A stretch of 64,000 nucleotides of DNA from Sycobia sp. Sy_11 (GCA_018907035.1 JACCIC010000213.1:741001-805000); one strand, 5' to 3'. Shown: positions 49,684-63,090, counted from the stretch's first letter. Notes: a model not told the origin generated them from the sequence alone. Numbers and translations: made by a program.

Positions 49684-49945
49684 TGTGAAAATTTGGACAA
49701 ACCGAAGATGCGAGGCTTTGCTGAACTTCGGATTTCAGATTTAGCCATCGGAGACACTACACCATGCCAGATTTTGCTAAACTTTACCAGAGTTTGCCGG
49801 AATTTTTCGGGCTCTGCTAAGACTTTGCCAGACCTTGCCAGGCACTCCTCTAGACTTTGTCAAAAAGCCACAAATGCAATACGCTTGGTGATGTTTGTCA
49901 ATGTCGGAAAAAAATTTCGCAAATTTCGGCAACGTTTGGCAGCAT
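49684..49945 (+). repeat. Degenerate short-period tandem repeat
   Basis: The core, roughly 49765-49860, repeats variants of an 11-base phrase like ACTTTGCCAGA (TTTTGCTAAACT, TTTACCAGAGTTTGCCGGA, CTTTGCCAGACCTTGCCAGG). Flanks contain related GGAAAAAAATTTCGCAAATT and TTCGGCAACGTTTGGCAGC. The unit is too decayed to count copies. Confidence 0.4.
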
Positions 49946-51159
49946 GATTTATGTCCACTAGGGATTTTATATCTATATATTTTTTGTGTACTTAGAAATA
50001 ATTTAACATGGGAAATAATCAGTTTCCTGATTGAATCGGATAGACGCCAAAGTTAAGGTTTCAGAGGAAATTTATATATATATATATATACATAAATAAT
50101 ATTTTCTTAACACCACTTTCAATCCGAGTTCTCTTGCTTTCGCTTTATTTTTTGATAATATTTATGATATTTATAAAGTTAAAATAATATATAAACTGTT
50201 ATGAAAACACTGTATTAACAATAATTTTCTTTACATCTATTCTCAATAATATATAACAAAATAGCATAATTATAGATGATTGATCGATAGCTTATAATTC
50301 TAGTGAGCATATAATACTCCTCGGATAATAATTGAAGAGAAAAAAAGGATCATTCGCCCTTTGTTCCATCGTTGTTCGCATACCCATACACGTGCGCGGA
50401 TAAGTACACAGCCACACACACGCACACACATAGATAGATAGGCCGGCAAAAAAAAAAAACACACACACACACCCGCGTGCCTTATCAAGAAGATTCAAGG
50501 GATCACAGAGCGGCGCGCACCTCGCGCGGATCTCTTATATACGTGTACGTATAGACTCCCGGACTCGTCTCAAATGTCAGAAGGCGCATCGTCACGAAGA
50601 GGGGCCGGAGGGGGAGCGATGGGGACGGGGTGGGGGGGGGGGGTGCGCGTGCCCGTCATCGGGCCCCATCGTCCTCATCATCAGGCCGTTATGCACGGGC
50701 ACGATAAGTGTCCTGTCCAATTTAGCCGTCGAGATCGCTTATCGCGGGCGCGCCTCTCGCGCCGAAATTATTGCCCCGACGCTGCCGCGGAGAGTTGAAA
50801 ATAAAAAAAAAAAAAAAAGAGAAGAAAGAGAAAAAAGTCTCGCTCTCCTTTGGGCGCGCGCGCGGAGACTGCTGCGGCTCCCGCTCGAGCTGTCAGAACA
50901 ATCGTCCAGCTCCTTTCCGCTGCTCCCTCTGTATATATATATATATATACCTGTCCGCCTCCTACTCTTTTTCCCATTCATGTCTTCGTGCCGCGACCCT
51001 CTTTATGTTATACCCGGCGCTGAGGACTAGAGATTCTTAAGAAAACACGCGGGAGAGCAGGGCAATAATCACTCGGAGCCGCCTATCTCCCTTTCTCTCA
51101 TTCTCAAGGAGTCGACCTTTTACGTTCGGCGCGCTTGGCGTGTCAAGCTTGCTTTTGAG

Positions 51160-51164
<5 letters not shown>

Positions 51165-51195
<31 letters not shown>
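51165..51195. repeat. (GA)n microsatellite
   Basis: A GA array of about 15 units. Confidence 0.92.
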
Positions 51196-51197
<2 letters not shown>

Positions 51198-51408
51198 AGA
51201 GTGGCAGAAGAGGCTCGAAGCAGGCCAAAAAAATGATACGGAAGCGAGCACGCGCGCGCGTACAGTTTAATATATCAGATACGCGAACGGATACGGCGCT
51301 TTTCTGAGCGATGCGCCAATTCCGGGACCGACTTTGGCCCGTCAAACGAAGATAAGAGCTCTCGACGGGCGCGCGAGGGACAGAAAGCAAAAGAATATAG
51401 CCGAGTGC

Positions 51409-51414
<6 letters not shown>

Positions 51415-51475
<61 letters not shown>
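51415..51475. repeat. (TA)n microsatellite
   Basis: A pure TA array of about 30 units. Confidence 0.96.
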
Positions 51476-51478
<3 letters not shown>

Positions 51479-51732
51479 GTATATACATTGATATTACGAG
51501 GCGACGAGAGGATCGAGCAAATACGAGTCCCGTCGTCGGAGAGCCGAGGGAGCTCGGCCGTACGACCGACCGCCCGTCCGCCCGCCGGAGAACGGAATCG
51601 CCGGGGCTCGCGGAGGTGGGCGCCGCGCGATTTTTTTTTTTTCTCTTTCGGGGCGTTACGTAATTATCATCCGGCGCGATGCGATACCTCCTCGGAACTA
51701 CTCGCCCCGCGAACTCTTGTCGAGTATAGAGG

Positions 51733-51733
<1 letters not shown>

Positions 51734-51776
<43 letters not shown>
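51734..51776. repeat. (TA)n microsatellite
   Basis: A pure TA array of about 21 units. Confidence 0.96.
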
Positions 51777-51778
<2 letters not shown>

Positions 51779-52882
51779 AATCCGTCTCTATAATCGTATA
51801 ATAGTGCGTATACGTTGACGAGCGGAAAAGACTTGAGTTATGCGTACGCGCACGTGGAAAGGACGGGCGTTTACGACGATGAAATTATTACATTAGTATA
51901 TACATATATCTTTCGCTGTAAGTGTTTAATATTGGGCATACAAAAGCGAATGTCATATTTGTCTACGCCGATATGATACTGCGCACCGGTAATAAGGTGC
52001 GCGCTATATATATAGGCGCGCTCGATACATCCGGTGTTTTATCTTTTAGATTATATATGTACGGATTAACTTATTTCTAAAAGATAATGATTTGCCTGGT
52101 GAAAGTGTATCATGCGCGTATAAATATATATTATATATTACGTGTAGCTCCGGGGGGGGGGGTCGGGTTGGAGCGTCTCACTAGGCGAAACGTCGCCTAT
52201 TATTTATGCCACAAGAGTGGTGAGAATAATTATTGATTTTGGTAAATTAAAGCACAATAATAAGCGTAAGAAAAAAAAAACAAAAAATCAACAAAAATCA
52301 GGATTTGAATTTAGCGAGTTTAGACAAAGAAATATCGTATGAAAGTTGGTATTGAAAAATTTTCAAGATTGCAAGGAGTATATTACGTGCCAAATTTTTG
52401 TCTACACGAAAAATCAGATTGTAAGCAACGTCGGACTATTACGGGATATTGCATTTTTTTTCTTTTTTTTTTTTCATTTCACCGGCCTTATATATAATAT
52501 ACAGGGCGCTCATTCGGCGACGCAAGAAATTTGTTTCCCTGTAAGGGGCGGCATTATTACCAAAGTCGGCCCTGCCTTTTAACTTTGTCTATAAACGTCT
52601 AATTTGACGCGCGTCTATATTTCTACACTCGAAATGAACTTTAAAGAAAATCATTTCTTTATACATCAAAAGAAAATCTCTCTGCGCGAGTGTATAGAAA
52701 AAAAAGGCTCTCGAACGAGAGGAATAATGAAAAAATAAATAAATAAATAAAAGAAATCGAAAGAAAAGAACGCTTTAAAAAGCATTTATGTAGAGCATAA
52801 TGGCGAAATAAAAGTTTATTCAGCAGCATAATAATAAAGACAAGTCGGAAGTTCCCCCATTCCTAAACGATCTCAATCGAAA

Positions 52883-52884
<2 letters not shown>

Positions 52885-52929
<45 letters not shown>
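52885..52929. repeat. (TA)n microsatellite
   Basis: A pure TA array of about 22 units. Confidence 0.96.
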
Positions 52930-52933
<4 letters not shown>

Positions 52934-53356
52934 CCATTGCCTAATATAATAATATATCCTTGTTTCTCGGAAAAACGCTTCGAAACCGTCGCACCGGCCC
53001 TCCTCTCCCCCCCCCTCCCCTCCTCGCCCCGTCCAATGCGCGGCCTCAGCCGGGCCCGTGTACGTATATTTGCACTGCACTTGCCCGGGACGAAGCGCGC
53101 TTCGCTCTTCCAGCATCGGCTGGACGCGCGGTATCGCCGGCAAATATTGACGGGACCCCCGCGCACGCACACGTCATATACACGGACCGTGGCAGGGTCC
53201 TCACCCCCCCCCCCCTTCGTGATTTCACCACGGAGCGCGGCGGCGCGGCGCTCCGCGGGGCCTTCTTCCGGCCGACTGACGCCCGCGCGTCCGCATTCCT
53301 CGTAATGCGGACGATGCCGTGGCGAGCCCGCGGGAACCACCGACGGAAGCGCGCTT

Positions 53357-53359
<3 letters not shown>

Positions 53360-53414
<55 letters not shown>
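53360..53414. repeat. (TA)n microsatellite
   Basis: A pure TA array of about 27 units at the edge of a CpG-rich block. Confidence 0.96.
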
Positions 53415-53418
<4 letters not shown>

Positions 53419-53569
53419 CTAAATGTATTATACGCGCGCGCGCGTCTGTGTTAGGGAAAGAGAGAAGAAAGAGATAAAAATGAAGAATTTTTTCCGGTTC
53501 GATCGAAAGTCGAGAGAGTGCGAGCGCGGTGCTAATTGTTTGTTTCTGACTCGTTCTCTTTCTTCTATA

Positions 53570-53593
53570 TCTCTCTCTCTCTCTCTCTCTCTT
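53570..53593. repeat. (CT)n microsatellite
   Basis: A CT array of about 12 units. Confidence 0.92.
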
Positions 53594-53634
53594 TTCCTCT
53601 CAGCAGCTATCGTTCCCACGCAAGGATATTGCAT

Positions 53635-53637
<3 letters not shown>

Positions 53638-53688
<51 letters not shown>
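53638..53688. repeat. (TA)n microsatellite
   Basis: A pure TA array of about 25 units, followed by a further TA array at 53830-53872 and one at 54080-54110. Confidence 0.96.
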
Positions 53689-53691
<3 letters not shown>

Positions 53692-53827
53692 GTTTCGATA
53701 TAGCGACGCTAATTGCGCGAAGTGCGTGGGGATAAGGATGTAGCTGAAAGGGAATCGCTGTTATTAAGTATGTAATACTGATTCTGCCCCCCCCCCCTCC
53801 GGGAAGTGAGACTGGGGAGACTCCCCG

Positions 53828-53829
<2 letters not shown>

Positions 53830-53872
<43 letters not shown>
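53830..53872. repeat. (TA)n microsatellite
   Basis: A pure TA array of about 21 units. Confidence 0.96.
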
Positions 53873-53875
<3 letters not shown>

Positions 53876-54077
53876 AAAGTAACACTTAGAATTACTACTC
53901 AATCTATAATTGATTTGATTATAACTAAATTTTTATTATTATTTTTTTGTATTCACGATATATAGTAACAACATTCCTGTTAAAATTATTCTTAAATTAT
54001 AATTGTATAATAATTTTTTATTATTGATTTTTAACAATGAAAATTTATTGACGAAAAACTTTTTTACTTTTTTCAAA

Positions 54078-54079
<2 letters not shown>

Positions 54080-54110
<31 letters not shown>
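54080..54110. repeat. (TA)n microsatellite
   Basis: A pure TA array of about 15 units. Confidence 0.95.
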
Positions 54111-54111
<1 letters not shown>

Positions 54112-55681
54112 CATTTCGTTTCTTAATACATTTGAGACTGCACCACCTTTTAATACAAAATTTCCGTGCTATGTATACGTTTAAGTGAACACGATTAAGG
54201 TTGTATGTACGTGCAGTAATTAAATGTGCAATAATAATGTGCACTATTAAATTTAATTACTCCTCTTTCGACATTATACTGTTAAAACGAACTCCGCGGG
54301 GGGAATGCGAAGAGCGCTTCATCCTTGAAATCGTTCGTTCTGTCATAATTTTACGCTACCCAGAAGCAGGCGTAATTTCGCGGCGATAAATTACGCTTCA
54401 GCATTAAAGACGCGCATCCTAAATATTTATATACAATCGTAAACTATATAGTCAATTATATAACGAACTTGAGGTTAAAGTTTTTTTTTTTTTTTTTTTT
54501 TTTTAATATGCAAATAACGGTCCGATTTCTAGGGAACAATTTTTTTGCGCAATGGCCAATTACGAGAAATCTGACAGACGCAAAATATATAGGAGAATAC
54601 GTTATATTTTTCTTCTTATGTTAAATGGTTATTTAAATGACAGGATTAGGCTAATTTATTGGCTGAAAATTAAACAAAATAATAAAGCTTAACCTAAACG
54701 TGCATTTTTAATTCACATTTATTATGGTTATTATATAAATTAATTATATAACGAGTTTTATAATTATACCGATATTAATAGTATTGGAATGGCAAATATA
54801 AACTATTGCGCATTCTAAAAAACTTTGTACGTTTAATTAATGTAATAGTTCAAAAGTTATCAAATATTGTATTCATTGCCTGAAATTAATGGCCAGTGGC
54901 TTTGGGGGACGGGGGCAAGTTAACTTGGTCATACAGCAAAAGCTCCTATTATATTTTTACCAACTTTAGACCTTTAGACTTGTTCATTCGAAATACGGAG
55001 TCGAAATTGAAAAATTCAAAATGGTGGATCGAATATGGCCGATTTTTTTTTTTTTTTTTTATGTTGACAATTTCTGATTTTTGTAACATTGCAATTTCTG
55101 AATATATTTAAATATCACAATTTGCATATACGTGTATAAGTTTATTAAATCGTTTAAGATCCTTTATTATCCATTTTTCAAGAAAGTATGTTCAATAATA
55201 TTTAAATTTATAACAACAGTCTAAAAATTACTTTTTTATTATTATTGCGATAAACAAATTAATAAAAACATGAATATTGCAACATAACGATACGATTTCG
55301 AAGTTAATTAATTGTTTCATTTACTAAGAATCGCTGAGGATAACCGCGTAGAGGAATTTACGTCGTATAATGAAAGCAGAACGTGGTTGGCGAGGTTTAA
55401 GCAACGCCCGCGAAAAGGATAAGGACAATATTTTCAATGCTACGTATCATTGGGACATCGAGAGATTTTGGCTATATCGGATATTTTAGCGTATCGTACA
55501 TTATTGGCGATACATTTATAATCCCAAATCCATTTAAATCTATACAGGCGCCCGCTGTTGCAGGTAAACCGATCCCCCCCCGCCCAATCCTCGCTGCTCC
55601 AAAAGCCGAAGCTGCAGATTTACCCGCATATATATATAAAGAACCCCATATACGCGAAAAAATCCGTTTAGCGATAAAAAA

Positions 55682-55682
<1 letters not shown>

Positions 55683-55734
<52 letters not shown>

Positions 55735-55751
55735 CGCGCGCGCGCGTGTGT
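55683..55751. repeat. (TG)n then (CG)n compound microsatellite
   Basis: About 24 TG units pass into a short CG run and back to TG. Alternating purine-pyrimidine DNA of this kind is a classic Z-DNA former. Confidence 0.93.
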
Positions 55752-55864
55752 GTATAATATGAGACCAGTAAGATGCGATCGAGCGATCCTGATGCGATCT
55801 ACCCTCTCGTCCCTCCCGCCCCGATATATGTCCCTGTCGCGCGTCGAAATATAATCCGATTTTC

Positions 55865-55866
<2 letters not shown>

Positions 55867-55909
<43 letters not shown>
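55867..55909. repeat. (TA)n microsatellite
   Basis: A pure TA array of about 21 units. Confidence 0.96.
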
Positions 55910-55912
<3 letters not shown>

Positions 55913-56398
55913 CATAAGAGAGGCGCGCGCGGGAGCCGTCGGGATTCCCGTGGCATTTTTTTTTTTTTTTTTTCGTTGCCCCCATGTCGAGCGCCACCGG
56001 CGCTGCGGGCACGGCGCTATCGCCGTCGCGATCGTTTGCGATGAAAGGGGAGGGGGGGGGGATTCCTGCAAGGACCGCCTCCCCTCGCCACTCGGTCCAT
56101 TGTCGCAATAGAGCCGACGAGATTGACGGATAGTTCGACGGATATAGATATTTCGCGACTATCAGCGGTCCCGGTCTCTTTCAGATCGTGCATATATAGA
56201 GTATGTAAAAGTATACGCAGAGAGTTCCATTTACAATAGCGAAGCGCATCATCGGGCCTTCAACAGCTGATACATCGGCCATTAAATATCCCGTACAATA
56301 ATTAAAGGGAATCAAGAAAAAAATAATAATAATAATAATCGCACGGTTGACTAAGTACGGATAATGCATAAATGATAAGCTTATAAATAAGGGGAGAA

Positions 56399-56431
56399 AC
56401 AGAGAGAGAGAGAGAGAGAGAGGGGGGGGGA
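56399..56431. repeat. (GA)n array with poly-G
   Basis: A GA array of about 11 units runs into nine or so G bases. Confidence 0.9.
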
Positions 56432-56836
56432 GAGAGAGGTGGAGAGAAATAGAGATCTTTATAAGCGTTACACGGTCCTGTTACTGTGCACACTGTATGA
56501 ATTACATCGATTAAGGAAAAAAAAAATAAATAAATACCGAACGTTCGATTAGGCGACGAGATAGAGGCGTATATTACGCCAAATAAAGCAAAATGTACGA
56601 CCATTGCTCACTGACACTATACCCCCCCCAACCCCCGCCCATTCGCTCGCGTACGCTCGCAAAATAAACTGTTTCGCGGGCGCGATTGAGACGGCCGGTT
56701 TCCCGCTGCGGCGCCGTAGGTCGGACCTCGAACTCGCTGTTAATCGGCAAACCGGGCTCGTCTAATCCGATATCGCGTACAGCGCGCGCTTCGATCGGCC
56801 GACGTACGGCGCGCACCGCCCCGTGCATACTACCCA

Positions 56837-57170
56837 TTACATTTCGGATCGGGGCACCGCCCGGGCCTCGGGCGACAGCGACGACGCGCAGTTCCGGCTG
56901 GCCGTGTGCCGCGACGTTGCGATCTTGGGCTCTCGAACGTGGCGGGGGTGGGGGGGGAGGAGGAGGGACCTGGTCTCATTGGCTTGTCAAATGCAAAAGT
57001 TCGACGAAGCCTCGAGCGTTGCGCCAAGCGCATATGGGGTATCGGCGTTCGTCGAAGGGCCGTGCTCTGGCTCGAGCTGCCATTGCCGTCCGCGGACACC
57101 CGGGTCACAATCTTCGCGTTGTCCTCGACCGGCGTGCCGGATTCATTGGCCGATGATACATCGCCACCTA
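56837..57170 (-). CDS. Probable terminal coding exon of an unidentified gene, with an apparent frameshift
   Basis: On the minus strand, acceptor TTGCAG at 57171-57176 opens a GC3-rich, protein-like frame (GGDVSSANESGTPVEDNAKI, then TALRRTPIPHMRLAQRSRL and FAFDKPMRP) down to about 56970. After a C-rich homopolymer stretch (56940-56968), a different frame is equally protein-like (EPKIATSRHTASRNCASSL, then SPEARAVPRSEM) and stops at TAA 56837-56839. Both halves use the same codon style. A one- or two-base length error in the C/G run, or a 38-base intron (shorter than usual), would join them. Upstream exons would lie beyond 57.2 kb and were not found in the window. The Ser/Arg-rich tail matches no family I know. 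It could still be chance in GC-rich DNA. Confidence 0.38.
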
Positions 57171-57317
57171 CTGCAATGCAGCGCAAAAATCACTCGTAAC
57201 TTCACCCCCCCCTCCCCCTCCCCCTCTGCCGCAGTTCATCAACGCTCGTCCGTACAGCGCGAACTTGCTCACGCCTGGGGAGACCGTGCAAATTTCATGT
57301 ATAAAGTCGATGTACAA

Positions 57318-57319
<2 letters not shown>

Positions 57320-57370
<51 letters not shown>
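57320..57370. repeat. (TA)n microsatellite
   Basis: A pure TA array of about 25 units. Confidence 0.96.
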
Positions 57371-57371
<1 letters not shown>

Positions 57372-57766
57372 GTCGATGGATCTGCGGCTCGATCCGGCCA
57401 CCGGCTTCGTATTTCATTTGCGATACAGGCGCATTCGAGTACGAATCCGAGATCATAGGACGCGCGCGAATGATCGTTTAGCCCCATCCCGGCGACGGCT
57501 CGGCGCCCTTTTAACATTAGAGCGGCCCGTGGTGCGCGCGCGTTGAATCGGCGGTTCCTCTGGGACGATGTGTATGTAATATATATATATATATATATAC
57601 ACATGTGGTCGAGCAAATTTCCTAATGGATTTCGGCGTGGCAGAGTATGGGGTGGGGGGTTTTACGGTAGGTGGGGCACACGGCCGACGACACCGACCTG
57701 ACATTTTAATGATCCTATCCGAGATTGACAGCCGATAATCATAACGTGTGGACCGGCTGAGTACGA

Positions 57767-57768
<2 letters not shown>

Positions 57769-57803
<35 letters not shown>
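57769..57803. repeat. (CT)n microsatellite
   Basis: A CT array of about 16 units. Confidence 0.93.
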
Positions 57804-57806
<3 letters not shown>

Positions 57807-59275
57807 ACTGGGGATTATCACATCGACGGGGGCCATCTAGCGATAGGATGAAATTCGTTCGGCTTTTATAATATAAACGCCGCGAGAACAATTAAAGTGT
57901 CGAGAGTCTTGTCGACTAATTCATTCCGAATACGCGTAATGAATTATATACTCTCGCTTAATCTCGAGCATACTTCAATATATATATATGTAGTTATACA
58001 CACATTATATATAGTGTTTCGGAACAATTGCGGATATCGAACGAGAAACTGATAATCGTTACGCTTATTTTCTTTTTAACCTTTCTATTCTTCATAGTTC
58101 TTTGGCTTTTCGAGCGTGAACTTTTAAAAATTTGTCAATGATGAACAGCAACTGCAGATACATATGCATGAGATAAAAAAGAAAAACTATAATCATTACA
58201 TTTTTTTTCTATATATTATATATATATATACTATATATATATATATATATATATATACATACATATAATTATTTATTTATTTATGACATTATAGAAAAAA
58301 TTTCCCTTAATTATACATTGGATGGGCGAATCGTAATCGAGCTTTTTTCAGATTATCAAAAGAAAGATTTTTAGAAATTAAATTTGTGAAAATCAACGCT
58401 CTGTTTTCTATTAGGTTAAATATACATATACATACATTTTTTCTAATCAAGTCGCAGAAGTATCAAGGATAATCTCACAAACAATAAAATATACACATAT
58501 TCATACTCGTCTGCGCCCGTCATGAAATGTAAATTTACTCGTATATGTGCATATATTTAAAAGTGAAATGCCCCCGAATACATATAGATATTTATACACG
58601 CAACGGCTTAAAATATCTTATAATTGATTTTCCTCCCGGCGTCCGGGCTGTTTCGTTAAGCGAGCGCGGGTAGTAGTATTAGTAGTAGTTGTAGTCGTGT
58701 TGGCGGCGGTGGCGGTATAACGTTCCGCTGTGCAGACGCGCTCTGCCTATAATTATATATATATTATATATAGCAGGCATCATCGTTCGGACGTCCAATG
58801 GGAATTCCATTCCCCGGGAGGCTCGGCCTCCCGAGTTCACACCAGGACTCGCAGGTACGCATATATAATAATAATAATAATAATAACAACAACAACATAA
58901 AGCTACTTGTATATAATACTACAGTCGGCCTGGACTCTGTTCCCACCGGTTATATATTATATCTCTTATACATAGTAGGCCTTTCCGGCGAACAAAAAGT
59001 GGTACGATAAAAAAAAAAAAAGAAAAAAAAAAGGAGCGAGAGATTGCGGGAGAGAAGGAGGCAGAGTTCCATCGGTATATACATAAGTAGCAGTAAGGCA
59101 TGTATAGCTGGTATATATACGGAATCAAAAAGCGAGCTTTGACCAGCTTTGACACACGTAAATTGGCGGCTCTCCTCACTCCTCCTCCTTCTCCTCCTCC
59201 TCCTCAATCTCCTTTCAAAGGATACAAGTATACTAAGTAGACGATTAGAGGCGATCAGCCTGCGTATTCATGCGC

Positions 59276-59278
<3 letters not shown>

Positions 59279-59312
<34 letters not shown>
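59279..59312. repeat. (TA)n microsatellite
   Basis: A pure TA array of about 16 units. Confidence 0.95.
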
Positions 59313-59317
<5 letters not shown>

Positions 59318-59405
59318 TGTATAGAATAATGTATAATGCGTATGTGTGTAAGTGTAAAAAAATTCCTTAACAATGGGGCACTCACGGGCTCTCTTTACCG
59401 ACCCC

Positions 59406-59409
<4 letters not shown>

Positions 59410-59450
<41 letters not shown>
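59410..59450. repeat. (CT)n microsatellite
   Basis: A CT array of about 20 units. Confidence 0.95.
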
Positions 59451-59453
<3 letters not shown>

Positions 59454-59601
59454 GAGCTCGTCAGGCCCCGAAAACGTAAGAGTCATCGCGCGTGTGTGTA
59501 ACGGGGGTAATCAGCGCGCGTATTATAATACACCGCGCGCGCGCGCGCACCGTCGCTCGATTCGGCTTCTATATACGTGTATACACGCATATACACGCGC
59601 A

Positions 59602-59603
<2 letters not shown>

Positions 59604-59645
<42 letters not shown>
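59604..59645. repeat. (TA)n microsatellite
   Basis: A pure TA array of about 20 units. Confidence 0.96.
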
Positions 59646-59646
<1 letters not shown>

Positions 59647-62600
59647 GTCTTACCAGATTGTATCCCCAATCATCTCACGATGGAGGTAGGCCACTTGAAA
59701 GCGCTCGCCTTTTATGTAATGCACAACTCGCGCGTCGCATATATACATATATAATGGGATGAAAAGTCGACGCGCATCATCACCCTGCTTTATATATTAT
59801 ATATGAATTAGCCGAGGCGCCGCGTCGATCATAAGTATATATACATATATATATATATCGTCGATGGGTCCGATATTAAAGAGTGATGTATGCGTGGCGC
59901 GCATTCCAGCATATTTCATTATATTCGCCTCGGTGCGCCCGGTGGGAGGACGTGGAAAAATCAGGGGACTCGAGTCCTCTTCTATTACCATGTATAAGTA
60001 GAAACATCTTAATAATACTTGAAAGTGGGAAACGGATCGAAAAAAAAACAAAAAAAAAAAAAAAAACATTTGCTTACAGTGTCGACTGAAGTTTACGTCT
60101 AAATGCGTAGCGGAAAAACATTTAATTAATATTGGCTAAGCCAAAGCGACAAAGCACGTAGATTTTCCAAATCGTAAGACGGGGAAATTTGGATCATATG
60201 GCAACCGCGTGCAAAGATTGAGCAGCTAATAAATAGATTATGTATGGAATCACGATGCAAGAGAATCGTCAGTGTTAAGAAAATATTATAAAAAGTTGAT
60301 TTATTGCAAGAAAATTATGCATAGCATTAAGAAAACAAAATTTTTAAAAGTAAAAATAACAAAAGATTTATTTGTATTAGTATTCTGCTAACCTCAGAAA
60401 TATTGAATGGGAAAAATACGTTGTTATTGTAGAATATTTTTATTAAATTCATGCGTTATATGCGACGTTGAGAACGTGTAAGAGGAACTTCGCTGAAGTT
60501 GCAGAGGGTGGGGGGGGGAGGGGAAACCTACATCTGTTGTTCGAATATCTGAAATTTTTTTGGTTATCGTACATATTTTTAATATTGTTGAAATAAAATA
60601 AATATAGCTTTGTTTCAGAAAAAACTATAAAAAATTTATTTCTTATCATTAATAGTCCTTTCCTGTACATTATATAGGATTTGTATAAGAAGTCCTTTCA
60701 ACCGTACGGTAGAGGATTATATTGCAATAAATACAAATCGGTAATTAAAGAATAATCAATGGTATGTATGCATAAAAGTAACTCATTTTTGAAGCATCGG
60801 ACAGGTAACTTATTATAACCACAAAATTATATTAATTATGTACGTGACCAAATTTATTTACGTATTTTTTTTTTTTTTTTGTACTCACGAAATACGGAAA
60901 TTTTTAGTATACCGCATTGCAACATATAATTTAATATATTTTAAAATTTTAACTTTAAATTTCTTCGCGAATCAATGTAATCTTCCTCAGATTTTAGTTT
61001 ACGTATATATATATACATATACGAAGGCCAGAGAGGTATTTCGTGGCCTTACAAGGGGATTAGGCGCGCCACTGTATCGATGGGAAAAATAATATTATAG
61101 GCTTATTTCCGGAGTATTTTTTGTTGGCTCAACGAAACGGATCGATCGGAATTCCATAATAGGCAATTTCCATCAGTATCGTGAAGTTGCACAAAAAAGA
61201 TTCGTTTTCGTAAAGCGACGTATTGGGAGGGGGGGGCGGGAAACCAGAAAGCTATATATAATAACTCCTGCATTTTTGAACCCACGAAGAAAGCCGAAGT
61301 TTTGTTAATAATTCCGTAGTTTAACAGTGGCACGGGCGAATACGGTGACGTTGGCGGGCTCGCGAGTTTATCATATGCAGGTGTTAAATAGCGAAAGGTC
61401 GCTTTCGCCCTGAAAGCTCCACCCGTCACGACGGATTGGGCTCGAGGCAAGACAATGCACTTTTCGCGTGGCGCGCAAGCTATTATCATGTACGAGCTGA
61501 TACATGTTCGATTATTGTCTTGACAATTGGTCCGTATTCATGTTTAAAAAACAGCAGAAATTGGCTTTTTCAATTTATATGGATTCTCGCGCCTCTCCTG
61601 CTCCGCGGCCCCTGTGCCCTGTTTATATACAAACTATAGTAATTTACAGATAAAAGAGTGTATTTGCAAAGAAATCCGAAATAACGGTGCCTACTCAATA
61701 TTTTCAATACATATGTGAACTATACCAAGTTACAAATAAAAAAAGAAGCGGGCTCGCGCGCAAACATCCATATCTGTATAATGTATATGCAGAAAAAAAG
61801 TATGTGCGCAGAATATATATATAAAGACTGAGATTGTTGAAATCCCGATGTATCCTATACACATATGCATGTACGGATTTTTTCGTGAAGTATTACCTAA
61901 TATATATATATATATATATTTATGGCCACACCGCGTGCCGTGTTGTCCGCATCGAGTATATATAGTTACCCGTAAATCCACCGGCGACTATATACATGTA
62001 CGTGCAGTATTTCAAAAGTCTGCCATAACCTTTTCACACGATAAGCTGCGACATATATGCCTAAGTATATATATATATATATATATATAAGTAGATATAT
62101 ATATATATATACTGCGCACGCGCACATACACATTGATATTCCTATAAGATGCATATATCCTTGCGTATAGTGGCGACAAACAATACGCGTACGCTCATAC
62201 GCTCGAGGGCAGAGACGGAGTCGCGGTTTATTTGCCATTTCGCTTGCGTGAGTATATAATATTATAATATATATATATATAATTATATATAATACACACC
62301 TATATAATATATAGTAAATACACATATGCAGCAACACAAGCAAACGATTAATCCATCTCTGACATCTCGGGGGCGGGAAGGGGGACGAGTCGGAGACCCA
62401 AACAAAGGAGACGTCAGCACGAGAGTGGGTAAATGGGATCGTATAAAGACTGAGAGCAGAGAGAGAGAAGCGAGAGAGGGAGAGTAAACGTGGCGTCATG
62501 GCGTGGGGACGTATATATTAGTGGAAGAGGAAAAATCGAACGAGGAGGAGGCATTCCTCCCCCGCGTCCCCCACGACTTCCCAGGTGAACTGCTCCCGAG

Positions 62601-63089
62601 AGGGGCGGAACAACGCTTCCTCTCGGCGCGTACACGCCGCGAGATCGCGTTCCACCCGCACGCGCGCCCGCTCGCTCGCTCATCCGACGTACGTATATGC
62701 ACGGGCGTCGAGCATAAAGAAAAAACAAAGTGGCTGCTCTCGGGCCCGGTGGAGGCACGGCCGCCGGAAAATATACTCTCTCAAGCGTGACGGAGAGGAA
62801 GTTAGAGGTTGGGGGTGGGGGGTGGGGCGGGGGATGAGGCTGGCGAGTGGCATGTTCCTCCGAAAAAAGTGTCTCCTCTCGATGTCGCGTCGTCGACGAT
62901 GCTCTCCTCTCTCTCTCTCTCTCTCTCGCTCTCTCTCTCAACCTCTATGGGGCTTACGATGGCCTGGTCGAGTGTTTAAGCGCTTGTACAAATATTATAA
63001 TAGAATGCGAAGCGCCCGCGCCGTCGTTCAAACAACGGCTAAAAGGTTTGAGCTGTAACGCGCTCGAATGCTTGGCACGCGGGCAAACA

Positions 63090-63090
<1 letters not shown>

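Larger units (their letters stand above)
47062..50300. other. Gene-poor region after ALKBH7
   Basis: Mixed-composition DNA with a TA array (47367-47397) and a CT-rich array (about 47886-47912). Two small plus-strand exon-like segments are listed separately, and a degenerate short-period repeat lies at about 49735-49860. The open frame at 49693-49947 is that repeat and not a gene. Confidence 0.5.
50301..56836. other. CpG-rich, microsatellite-dense region without a recognised gene
   Basis: Alternating CpG-rich blocks (50.4-52.0, 52.9-53.5, 55.5-56.8 kb) and AT-rich blocks (52.0-52.9, 53.9-55.4 kb). Long TA arrays occur about once per kilobase, with GA, CT and GT arrays and C/G runs. Many long open frames on both strands encode Tyr-Ile or Arg-Glu repeats and are artefacts. 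It may be a long intron or 3' region of the minus-strand gene whose last exon is proposed at 56837-57170. Confidence 0.55.

Noticed and set aside
55437..55757. 106-residue plus-strand frame containing KPIPPRPILAAPKAEAADLP
   Set aside because: Runs directly into a TG repeat, has no domain, and the Pro/Ala part comes from a C run; no clear exon boundaries beyond a chance CAG/GTAAAC.
61103..61489. 128-residue minus-strand frame
   Set aside because: No recognisable motif, and codon use does not resemble the neighbouring real exons; no supporting splice partners.
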